The position numbers and the translations under genes are program-made. Shown here in pieces: positions 1-6,330 of a DNA stretch of 11,904 nucleotides. The stretch lies in assembly GCA_964499695.1 (NCBI GenBank), contig CAZCMD010000152.1, forward strand, positions 1 to 11,904, in the 5' to 3' direction. A model generated the notes under the pieces. It saw nothing but the letters and a program-made list of their open reading frames with translations, was not told where the DNA came from and made no database searches. The stretch's first letter is position 1; each line of letters starts with the position of its first letter. Origin of the DNA: JAAZBV01 sp964499695. GTDB taxonomy: Bacteria; Desulfobacterota; DSM-4660; Desulfatiglandales; HGW-15.

Positions 1-140
1 AGATCAATCCGCTCCAGCTCTTTATCTGAAAGCCTTGTAAGCCTCTCGCCGATATCCTGCCTTGCATGGTCATCCTTTTTAAGTCTTGTCCTGCTCGGAG
101 GCCTTTCAATAATATCTTCTTCTTCAAAAAAATCTGTCAT
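1..140 (-). CDS. darP: DarP/YjgA-like (DUF615) ribosome-associated protein, 3' end outside the window
   Basis: Partial gene: 46 N-terminal codons are visible, starting with ATG at 140-138, and the frame is open to the left edge. An acidic, low-complexity start (MTDFFEEEDIIE) is followed by SRTRLKKDDHARQDIGERL and then TRLSDKELERID. This is the pattern I recall for DUF615 proteins: a basic S-R/K-x-x-L-K-R segment, then LGexL...LsdeqLxxi. In E. coli this family (YjgA, renamed DarP) associates with late large ribosomal subunit precursors and helps 50S maturation. A modest AGG lies about 5 nt before the ATG. The gene begins 18 nt after the stop of the acyl-CoA ligase on the same strand, so the two may share a transcript, although their functions are not obviously linked. 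The family call rests on 46 residues remembered against the family pattern, without an alignment. Confidence 0.75.
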   Translation of the reverse strand, partial: MTDFFEEEDIIERPPSRTRLKKDDHARQDIGERLTRLSDKELERID

Positions 141-158
141 TACCTGACCCTGATTTTC

Positions 159-1646
159 TCATATAAATCTTTTCTTGAGTTCTGTTTTAAGTATTTTACC
201 ATTCGAGCTTTTAGGGAGTTCATCCACTGCGTAATATTCCTTTGGCACCTTGTACCCTGCAAGGTTTTGTTTGAGGTATTGCTTGAGCGCCACAGGATCA
301 AACTTATGCCCGTTCTTCAACACTATGCATGCTGTTACCTTTTCGCCATATTCTCTGTCAGGAAGCCCGATAACCGAGCATTCCTGAACGCATGCGCAGG
401 TATATAATACCTCTTCCACCTCACGGGGGTACACATTTTCACCGCCTGTAATGATCATGTCTTTGACCCGGTCGACAATGAAGATGTACCCATCATTATC
501 AATGTACCCTGTGTCCCCTGTCCTGAACCAGTCAAACCAGAACGATTTTGCTGTCTCCTTTGAGTTATTAAGGTACCCTTTAAAGATGTTAAGCCCGCGC
601 ACGCATATCTCGCCTATCTCTCCCTGTTCCAGAGGCTTACCCAGTTTATCCCTTATCTGTATCTCCATCAGGTTTGCAGCGGTCCCCACTGATCCGATCA
701 CATGTTTATGGTAATGGTTAAATGTTACAATGGATGCGCTCTCAGTGAGTCCGTAACTTTCAAAGATATTCAAACCCGTCTTTACCTTCCACTCTTTAAC
801 CACCTCTGCTGCCATGCTCGCAGCAGCAGAAAAACAGTATGTAACGGACTTAAGTCTCTCCTTCAGATCAGGGATCTCCAGCATCCTGATATAGACTGTG
901 GGTACTGCAAAAAATTTGGTTACCTTGTGGCGCGTAATCGCCTCAAGTGCCATATCCATATTAAATGCAGGCTGCATTACTATTGCCCCTGAGCTGTAGA
1001 TTGTGGAATTAACCACATGCATCTGACCAAACACATGATTCAGCGGCAGAAAACAGAGGGTTATATCCTTTTCACTGCTCCTCTCATACCTTGCAACATT
1101 TGAAATGGGGTAAAGGATATTAATATGTGAGAGCATGGCGCCCTTTGGCAGCCCCGTTGTGCCACCCGTATAAAGGATAGCAGCTATATCATCCCTTTCC
1201 CTGTCTATAGTCTTGTAATTCGGGTCGCCACTTGCCGCAAGTTCAATACAGCTCATAGCCCCTTTTTCTATTATGATGTGCTCAGGCCTGTATCTGCTAT
1301 CACCATAGTCAAGATCAGTGAGCCTGGATTCCGATGTAAAAAGCACCTTAGGCTTGCAGTCAAAAAGTATCTTCAGAAATTCGTTTTTTGTTAAACGGTA
1401 GGAGAAGGTTACAGCAACAGCGCCACATTTAAGGGTGCCAAAGTAAAGGGCAATCCAGTCATAACTGTTCGGGGCGCAAAAACCTACATAGTCTCCGGGC
1501 TGGACACCCAGCTCACCCAGTTTTGATGCAAGCCTGGTTGCATAATCATTAAACTCTCTGTAGGTATAAGCCCTGTCATCTTCAATTATAGCCGTCTTAT
1601 CAGGGAAAAAACGTGCTGAGTCCTCAAGAATAGTAGCCAGATTCAC
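159..1646 (-). CDS. FadD-like acyl-CoA synthetase (class I adenylate-forming ligase)
   Basis: A 495-residue ANL-superfamily enzyme expected to activate a fatty or other carboxylic acid to an acyl-adenylate and then the CoA thioester, in the cytoplasm or at the inner membrane. Visible motifs are the phosphate loop YTGGTTGLPKG (about 159-169; the TGG form is also found in E. coli FadD), the adenine-binding YGLTE (298-302), TGD with the ribose-binding Asp (376-378), the hinge DRVKD (392-396), GGENVYPREVEEVL (401-414), and the C-terminal catalytic Lys in SSNGKILK (K484). All core motifs are intact, so the enzyme should be active. The start is GTG at 1646-1644, chosen because AAGGAG sits 7 nt upstream. 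At 495 residues it is shorter than E. coli FadD (about 560) and closer to medium-chain or aromatic-acid ligases, so the substrate is left open. DarP follows 18 nt downstream. Confidence 0.9.
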   Translation of the reverse strand: MNLATILEDSARFFPDKTAIIEDDRAYTYREFNDYATRLASKLGELGVQPGDYVGFCAPNSYDWIALYFGTLKCGAVAVTFSYRLTKNEFLKILFDCKPKVLFTSESRLTDLDYGDSRYRPEHIIIEKGAMSCIELAASGDPNYKTIDRERDDIAAILYTGGTTGLPKGAMLSHINILYPISNVARYERSSEKDITLCFLPLNHVFGQMHVVNSTIYSSGAIVMQPAFNMDMALEAITRHKVTKFFAVPTVYIRMLEIPDLKERLKSVTYCFSAAASMAAEVVKEWKVKTGLNIFESYGLTESASIVTFNHYHKHVIGSVGTAANLMEIQIRDKLGKPLEQGEIGEICVRGLNIFKGYLNNSKETAKSFWFDWFRTGDTGYIDNDGYIFIVDRVKDMIITGGENVYPREVEEVLYTCACVQECSVIGLPDREYGEKVTACIVLKNGHKFDPVALKQYLKQNLAGYKVPKEYYAVDELPKSSNGKILKTELKKRFI

Positions 1647-1966
1647 TGATATTCTCCTTCAGTTTTATTAAGATATCCTGCTCATATATTATAATGAATT
1701 GAAAAATTCAAGATGAACAGAAAGCCCCATAAAAGTGGCTTTATACTGACAATTATTTACATCGTAAATTCAAAAAAGTCGAGTATTATCCATGAGTTTT
1801 TAAATTTTTCTGGAAGGCGCACTTAAAAATGGGTTTCTATTTCTATGTTTAAAACTTAATAGCCTGTTCAGGTTGAAAAAAAGATATAACCGGTACAATT
1901 CCATGCCGCTTTTCCTGGAGGCAAGGATGAAACAGTGATGTTCACGGGGAGGAGGGTATGTTCCTG
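1647..1966. other. 320-nt AT-rich intergenic region
   Basis: It contains no convincing gene on either strand. The right part lies just downstream of the DUF262 stop; reading all three minus-strand frames past that stop gives no recognisable continuation of the family. The left part carries the ligase promoter candidate. At 1721-1743 there is a weak hairpin (AAAGCC ... GGCTTT, 11-nt loop) followed on the minus strand by a T-rich but not solid tail. It might end DUF262 transcripts, but it lies more than 200 nt past the stop. The DNA between the hairpin and the DUF262 stop could be the remains of a lost DUF262 C-terminal part, but the sequence does not show it. Confidence 0.5.
1688..1717 (-). 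promoter_or_regulatory. Candidate sigma-70-type promoter of the acyl-CoA ligase gene with an internal inverted repeat
   Basis: On the minus strand a perfect TATAAT occupies 1693-1688, about 40 nt before the GTG start. An 18-nt spacer separates it from TTCATC (1717-1712), a weak -35 match (3 of 6). Between the two lies a perfect 6-bp inverted repeat with a 4-nt loop, TGAATT-GAAA-AATTCA (1695-1710), where a repressor could sit. Fatty-acid genes are often controlled by acyl-CoA-responsive TetR or GntR repressors that bind AT-rich palindromes here, but no regulator is encoded in the window. The -10 match is seen directly; regulatory function is inferred. Confidence 0.35.
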
Positions 1967-2707
1967 TTATAAATCCTCCTCAACCGGGTATTCATAATTC
2001 TGAAATGTCCTGGCAATCATGATGTCCATAGACTTGAGCCTCTTCCCCTGCTGGTTTATCCTCTCAAATATCTCACTCACATCAGAGGTTGAATACCCGT
2101 GCAGGGTAGTAACAGGCAGGCGGTAATTTGTAAACACATCTTTCAACTGTAAAAGGCCGGCCTTTATCTGTCCGGTGCAAATTTCCTTTTCTGTGAGGCT
2201 CTCTATAATGCCAGTGCCCTCAGAGAAAAGATCATGAAGTGATACAAGAAAATCTTTACCTGTCTCTCTTTTCCTTCGCATGTACTCCCCTGCAAAAAAG
2301 AAATTCATGTTGTACCCATCATAGAAAAGGCGGTGATCAAAATTTGCCCGCTCCTTTACCATGATATTTTCCCTGTGCATCGACATGAGCATGGAGGTTG
2401 CCCTCTGCTGCCCGTCCAGGATATACAGATATCTTTTGGCTTTACATGCCTCATCATAATGTATTGCGCCGCCAGGGCGCCTGTGGATATTAAGCCGGGT
2501 ATTGGTCTCCCAGCATAAGATGCTGCCTATAGGGAAGAACCTGTAAATGCTCTCCCACAGACGTAAAATATCATCCTGCCCCCATACGAACTCCCGCTGA
2601 AATGAAGGTATCAGGATATTACCTGCGGACAGGTTATTCACAAACTCTATAATCCCGGTATCTATTGTCTTAATTGTCTTTGTCACGCTTTTCTCATTAT
2701 CTGCCAT
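1967..2707 (-). CDS. DUF262 (GmrSD/ParB-like N-terminal domain) protein, short form or truncated
   Basis: A 246-residue protein with the conserved motifs of the DUF262 ParB-like domain: IPSFQREFVW (33-42), the DGQQR signature (98-102) in YILDGQQRATSM, and EIFERINQQGKRLKSMD (212-228), equivalent to the family's F-x-R-x-N-x-x-G-x-x-L segment. Full-length relatives, such as the GmrS half of type IV restriction enzymes and phage-defence proteins, usually run to 350-700 residues with a further helical part or a DUF1524 HNH nuclease domain. Here the stop (TAA at 1969-1967) falls about 28 residues after that last motif begins, and no DUF1524 partner is visible. It may be a decayed copy or a genuine short form. 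Start: ATG at 2707-2705 is preferred over an in-frame TTG three codons upstream (2716); neither has a clear Shine-Dalgarno sequence. No operon partner: the nearest genes are a ligase 320 nt downstream and a divergent radical SAM gene. Confidence 0.75.
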   Translation of the reverse strand: MADNEKSVTKTIKTIDTGIIEFVNNLSAGNILIPSFQREFVWGQDDILRLWESIYRFFPIGSILCWETNTRLNIHRRPGGAIHYDEACKAKRYLYILDGQQRATSMLMSMHRENIMVKERANFDHRLFYDGYNMNFFFAGEYMRRKRETGKDFLVSLHDLFSEGTGIIESLTEKEICTGQIKAGLLQLKDVFTNYRLPVTTLHGYSTSDVSEIFERINQQGKRLKSMDIMIARTFQNYEYPVEEDL

Positions 2708-2974
2708 ATGAATCAAATATTTGTTATGCTTTATATATTATGATAATTACCTTAAAAACGTTTATCCCTCAATATAAAATGCCCTGCAGGCTTATTGAAG
2801 GTGTGAACAGGGGGATATTGAAAAGACAATAGCATCCTTAAAAGCAATTATTAAGTTTTTATTTATTCGGATGCATCACACTTTGAATACCATATTCACC
2901 CTTATTGGCTGTATTAACTGGAAGAATTGTCTCTCTATAAGGTCAGGTAATGGATAATAAGTATTAATTTAATT
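2708..2974. promoter_or_regulatory. Divergent intergenic region with candidate promoter for the radical SAM gene
   Basis: This AT-rich spacer separates two divergent genes. On the plus strand, TTAACT (2914-2919) and TATAAG (2936-2941) are separated by 16 nt and give 4 of 6 and 5 of 6 matches to the sigma-70 consensus. They would start transcription near 2948, leaving a leader of about 27 nt before the ATG at 2975. No strong Shine-Dalgarno precedes that ATG. On the minus strand only AT-rich -10-like strings (CATAAT, TATAAA near 2730-2742) are visible, without a good -35. Nothing else is recognised. Confidence 0.35.
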
Positions 2975-4612
2975 ATGAAAATAACCTCTGAAAATAGTTT
3001 AGTACCACATTTAAAAGTCTTGCTGGCAGTCCCTCCTATACAGGATTTTTATGATACGGAGATACGCCATTTTCCTTTGGGGCTGTTATATCTCAAGTCT
3101 GCGTTAAACCAATATCACCCGGATGTTGAGGTTAAGCTTATAGATTTTCATCACGGTTGCGGGAAAAAATCCATCCCTGTACCACGTGAACTGCAATACA
3201 CCCGGCACTATTTTAGAAAGAATGATCTCTCGCCATTCAGCTCCTTTTATCATTACTACCATTTTGGTAAAGACTTTGACTCCATCGTTGAAGAAATCGC
3301 CGGTTTAAACCCGGATCTGTTGGGAATTACCTCTATGTTCACCCCCTATAATTTTGAGGTTCAGGAAATTACAGCCAGGCTTCGAAGGCGCTCTCCCCAT
3401 ATAAAGATTGTGCTTGGCGGTGCCCATGCCTCAATAATGCCAGAGGAAATACTTAAGGTTGGTTCAGCTGACTATGTGGTGATCGGCGAGGGTGAACAGG
3501 CCATCGTTGAGCTTGTCAGTTATCTAAAAGGGGAAATGGAGATTCATGATGTCTCCTCCCTTGCCTATAAGGATAATAGCCGGGTAATAGTGAACCCGAT
3601 TAAGAATTATCCAATAGAGAGCATCCCTTCACCTGTATCAGAGGAGTTTGACTATTCTGCATATAGAGTCAAAGATAAACCAATGTGCATGATACTCACA
3701 TCACGCGGGTGCCCTTACCAGTGCAGCTTCTGCACAACCCACAGGGTCTTTGGCCGGGGTTACAGACAGAGAGAAGTTGATTCAATAATCCATGAGATGA
3801 GAGCTTATTATAATAAAGGGATAAGGTTTTTTGATTTTGAGGATGATAACCTCACACTTAACAAAGAGTTTATTATCGATCTCTGCCGGAAGATAGAGGA
3901 AAATTTCAGGGAGGAGAAACCCACCCTTACTGCAATGAACGGGGTGTCATACTGGCACCTGGATCAGGAGATCCTTGACAGCATGAAGAATGCCGGGTTT
4001 CCTGCAATAAACATTTCTCTTGTCTCAAGGGATAAAAATATTGATCTGATGCGGCCAATTGATATTGAGAGGTTCAGAGAGACTGCCATGCTTGCATACA
4101 GCATGGGGTTTGATGTAACAGGCTATTATATCCTTGGGTTACCGGGGCAGTCCGTTGAGCAGATGATCGACTCACTTGAACTGCTAGCCTCGTTACCACT
4201 AACTATAGGGGCAAGCCCTTTTTATATGCTCCCCGGTTCAAGGCTTGCACAGGATATTACCTTTGACCGCGAAAAGATGATAATGGCAAGGCTTACAGCA
4301 CTTGGCGGTAATGCAAAGGATATATATACACTGTTCATATTGAGCCGCATCATTAATTTTTTAAAAACGCTTTCTTTAACAAGGGATATGGATATCAGCG
4401 AGGTTTTACGCACACCGTCTCAGGGACGTGAAGGAATAGGGAAAACCATCCTTGAAAGATATTTCCATGATGGTGAATTGTGTATGCACCTCTCTGGGGA
4501 CAGGTTTGAATTGAATGAGGGGATTAACCCCTCAGTATTAAGGCACCTTGGTACAACCATAAAAACGATCATGACAAAAAGTGGTCATGCTATTAGACTT
4601 GTTTTTTTGTAG
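2975..4612 (+). CDS. B12-binding-domain radical SAM protein of unknown substrate
   Basis: A 545-residue class B (cobalamin-type) radical SAM enzyme. The N-terminal half (about 14-190) has the Rossmann-like B12-binding layout seen in this class: PLGLLYLKSAL (34-44), DLLGITSMF (114-122), VLGGAHASIMPEE (146-158) and VVIGEGEQAI (168-177). The classic DxHxxG His-on motif is not present as such, which is common in this class. The radical SAM core carries SRGCPYQCSFC with the Cx3Cx2C cluster ligands C246, C250 and C253, followed by FFDFEDDNLTLNKEF (285-299). The remaining cysteines do not form an obvious auxiliary-cluster motif. Known class members methylate unactivated carbons or phosphinates, or rearrange rings; nothing here identifies the substrate. 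The ATG has no strong Shine-Dalgarno, but in-frame upstream codons meet a stop at 2948-2950 with no alternative start. It stands alone, divergent from DUF262, and its 3' end overlaps pgaD on the opposite strand by 20 nt. Confidence 0.88.
   Translation: MKITSENSLVPHLKVLLAVPPIQDFYDTEIRHFPLGLLYLKSALNQYHPDVEVKLIDFHHGCGKKSIPVPRELQYTRHYFRKNDLSPFSSFYHYYHFGKDFDSIVEEIAGLNPDLLGITSMFTPYNFEVQEITARLRRRSPHIKIVLGGAHASIMPEEILKVGSADYVVIGEGEQAIVELVSYLKGEMEIHDVSSLAYKDNSRVIVNPIKNYPIESIPSPVSEEFDYSAYRVKDKPMCMILTSRGCPYQCSFCTTHRVFGRGYRQREVDSIIHEMRAYYNKGIRFFDFEDDNLTLNKEFIIDLCRKIEENFREEKPTLTAMNGVSYWHLDQEILDSMKNAGFPAINISLVSRDKNIDLMRPIDIERFRETAMLAYSMGFDVTGYYILGLPGQSVEQMIDSLELLASLPLTIGASPFYMLPGSRLAQDITFDREKMIMARLTALGGNAKDIYTLFILSRIINFLKTLSLTRDMDISEVLRTPSQGREGIGKTILERYFHDGELCMHLSGDRFELNEGINPSVLRHLGTTIKTIMTKSGHAIRLVFL
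4570..4589. terminator. Candidate weak bidirectional terminator at the radical SAM / pgaD junction
   Basis: A 6-bp perfect hairpin, CATGAC (4570-4575) and GTCATG (4584-4589) with an 8-nt loop, lies inside the last codons of the radical SAM gene. On the minus strand it is followed after 4 nt by five T (complement of 4565-4561), and it lies just beyond the pgaD stop, so it could end the pga transcript. On the plus strand a run of seven T (4602-4608) comes 12 nt after the stem, which is too far for a textbook terminator. The stem is short, so efficiency is doubtful. Confidence 0.35.
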
Positions 4613-5054
4613 TATTATGTTCTTCAGCAAGAAGGCTTCCATCAGGATTAAACCCCAGTGAGATATTTTTCATCTTCTGCCATGCTTTAATCTTTTCAGG
4701 ATCAACCTTGAAAAATTCTCCGAGCATCTCTTCAGTAACAGGTTGCGGCTGATTAATGCGTTTTTCATTATGTCCATACCTTAAGAGGTTGTAAAAACTC
4801 CAGGCAATTAGCACCAGTGCCATGCAGAAGATAATGACCCCATATAATAAGAGTAGCCGCCACAGGTGTTCAATACCATGCGCTTCAATCATGATATCCT
4901 GAAAACGCCATAAACCAACCACCCATGCGCCCATGGTCAGGACAGGCCGGATAAAATAGGCAAAAAGACCCCAGAACACAACGGTGAGCAGGCCGAACCC
5001 AAATCTCTGGGCAACAGACTGTTTTTCAGGCCTTTCAATAATCAGCGGTTTCAT
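4593..5054 (-). CDS. pgaD: PgaD, inner-membrane partner of the PNAG synthase
   Basis: A 153-residue membrane protein. After a short cytoplasmic start (KPLIIERPEKQSVAQR) come two hydrophobic spans, about 19-46 and 67-91, the second ending in IAWSFYNLLRYG (83-94). This matches the W-x-x-Y-N-x-L-R segment that follows the second span in E. coli PgaD. A soluble tail of about 60 residues follows. In E. coli, PgaD (137 residues) stabilises and activates PgaC, and cyclic di-GMP binds across the PgaC-PgaD pair; the same role is inferred. Start: ATG at 5054-5052, two nt after the pgaC stop with AAGGGG 7 nt upstream. An 18-codon in-frame extension to 5108 would overlap pgaC coding and lacks support. 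The TAA at 4595-4593 lies inside the 3' end of the convergent radical SAM gene. Confidence 0.88.
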   Translation of the reverse strand: MKPLIIERPEKQSVAQRFGFGLLTVVFWGLFAYFIRPVLTMGAWVVGLWRFQDIMIEAHGIEHLWRLLLLYGVIIFCMALVLIAWSFYNLLRYGHNEKRINQPQPVTEEMLGEFFKVDPEKIKAWQKMKNISLGFNPDGSLLAEEHNTTKKQV

Positions 5055-5056
5055 AG

Positions 5057-6328
5057 TTATGCCCCTTCCTCTTTCTCTGCCTGTATCCCGCGGTCTACAG
5101 TAATCCATCTGGCCCTTTTGCCGCGAGGTCTCATAATGGTTTTGGGGAGGGCCACAACCGAGGTAAGCCAGTTGATAATCCAGAAGACTACCGGGTACCA
5201 GACCATGCTGAAATAGTTTCGGAAAAGTTTTTGGTCATAATGTCTGTCAAGCCAGAGGCTTACTGCAAACTGTAAAAGACAGGTCATGGCCAGAACCATT
5301 CCGGGCCATGTAGGTACCAGCGAAACAACCACTATATTTTCCGGTAACTCAAAAAACTGGCCCAATATCCAGAGCGTTACTACTGTTAGCACTGTATAGC
5401 CCCATAATATGCTGATAAAATATTCAAGACATACCCCCCACATGCGCCTTGATTTCCACTTAAGCACCCTTGGCAGATAACGTAACAGGGCCTGATCACC
5501 ACCTATTGCCCATCTGAGCCGCTGTTTCCATAAACCCCGCAGAGTTTCAGGCATGAGTATCCAGCACAGAGCGCGTGATTCAAATCTTATGTCCCAGTGG
5601 TTAAGCTGCAACCTCCAGCTTATATCTATGTCCTCGGTCATCATATCATTACCCCAGTAACCGACCTGGTGAATAGCGGCTCTGCGGAAGGCGCTCACTA
5701 CGCCAGATACGGTAAATACACGGCCATAGATCCTCTGGGCGCGTTTAATAAGTCCAAGTATTGCAGAAAATTCGCCAACCTGAATGCGCCCTAAGAGGGT
5801 TGACCTGGTTCGGATGCGGGGGTTTCCTGTAACCGCCCCGACACGGGGGCCGGATAAAAAATGGCTCATAATCCATGTAATGGAATTTTTGTCCAGGATG
5901 GCATCGCCATCTATGCATACAAGAAACTCCGACTTTGCAATGAGCGAAGCCGTACGCAGTGCCATTGCTTTGCCCTGATTTGTTGCAAGGTGCAGCACCC
6001 TCAGGTGAGGGCATCGTTCACCCAGTTCATCCAGGATCGTTCCTGTATCATCAGAGCTGCCATCATTTACAGCAATAATTTCAAAAGAGGGGTAGATGAT
6101 CTCTTCAAGAGCCTCTATTGTTTCGATAATATTATTTGACTCATTATAACAGGGAACAATTATGGTAACAGAGGGATAGGTTGTAAGTATTGGCGGCTTC
6201 TCCGGATGCCCCTGGCCACGCTCCCACCTGATATAGAAATATATCGCCCCAATAAGCCAGAAATATGCCATAAACAGAGGGTAATAATAGGCAAAGCTGA
6301 GCAGTATGTCTGTAATGGGGTATGTCAT
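5057..6328 (-). CDS. pgaC: PgaC, poly-beta-1,6-N-acetyl-D-glucosamine synthase (GT2)
   Basis: A 423-residue processive family 2 glycosyltransferase that joins GlcNAc from UDP-GlcNAc into PNAG at the inner membrane. A membrane span at about 8-34 is followed by the catalytic domain: IIVPCYNE (56-63), AVNDGSSDDT (86-95), the metal/UDP-binding DGD (140-142), GAVTGNPRIRTRSTLLGRIQ (164-183), the general-base motif TED (231-233), and QRLRW (269-273, the QxxRW signature). About three hydrophobic spans follow (roughly 299-325, 333-358 and 372-394), then a basic tail. The region from GAVTGNP to QRLRW closely resembles E. coli PgaC as I remember it. The E. coli protein (441 residues) has an extra first membrane helix that is missing here. 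ATG at 6328 lies 2 nt past the pgaB stop; with only AGG upstream, translation is probably coupled. The pgaD start follows its stop by 2 nt. Confidence 0.95.
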   Translation of the reverse strand: MTYPITDILLSFAYYYPLFMAYFWLIGAIYFYIRWERGQGHPEKPPILTTYPSVTIIVPCYNESNNIIETIEALEEIIYPSFEIIAVNDGSSDDTGTILDELGERCPHLRVLHLATNQGKAMALRTASLIAKSEFLVCIDGDAILDKNSITWIMSHFLSGPRVGAVTGNPRIRTRSTLLGRIQVGEFSAILGLIKRAQRIYGRVFTVSGVVSAFRRAAIHQVGYWGNDMMTEDIDISWRLQLNHWDIRFESRALCWILMPETLRGLWKQRLRWAIGGDQALLRYLPRVLKWKSRRMWGVCLEYFISILWGYTVLTVVTLWILGQFFELPENIVVVSLVPTWPGMVLAMTCLLQFAVSLWLDRHYDQKLFRNYFSMVWYPVVFWIINWLTSVVALPKTIMRPRGKRARWITVDRGIQAEKEEGA

Positions 6329-6330
6329 GG

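Noticed and set aside
66..407. 113-codon plus-strand frame over the DarP/ligase junction
   Set aside because: It lies opposite the conserved DarP N-terminus and ligase C-terminus. Its cysteine- and phenylalanine-rich translation is typical of an antisense frame.
1800..1966. Frameshifted continuation of the DUF262 gene
   Set aside because: I read the three minus-strand frames past the stop. One stays open for about 50 codons but shows no DUF262 or DUF1524 motifs, so a simple frameshift is not supported.
5055..5108. 18-codon upstream extension of pgaD
   Set aside because: It overlaps the conserved pgaC C-terminus and has an arginine-rich sequence unlike PgaD N-termini. The ATG at 5054 has AAGGGG at good spacing.
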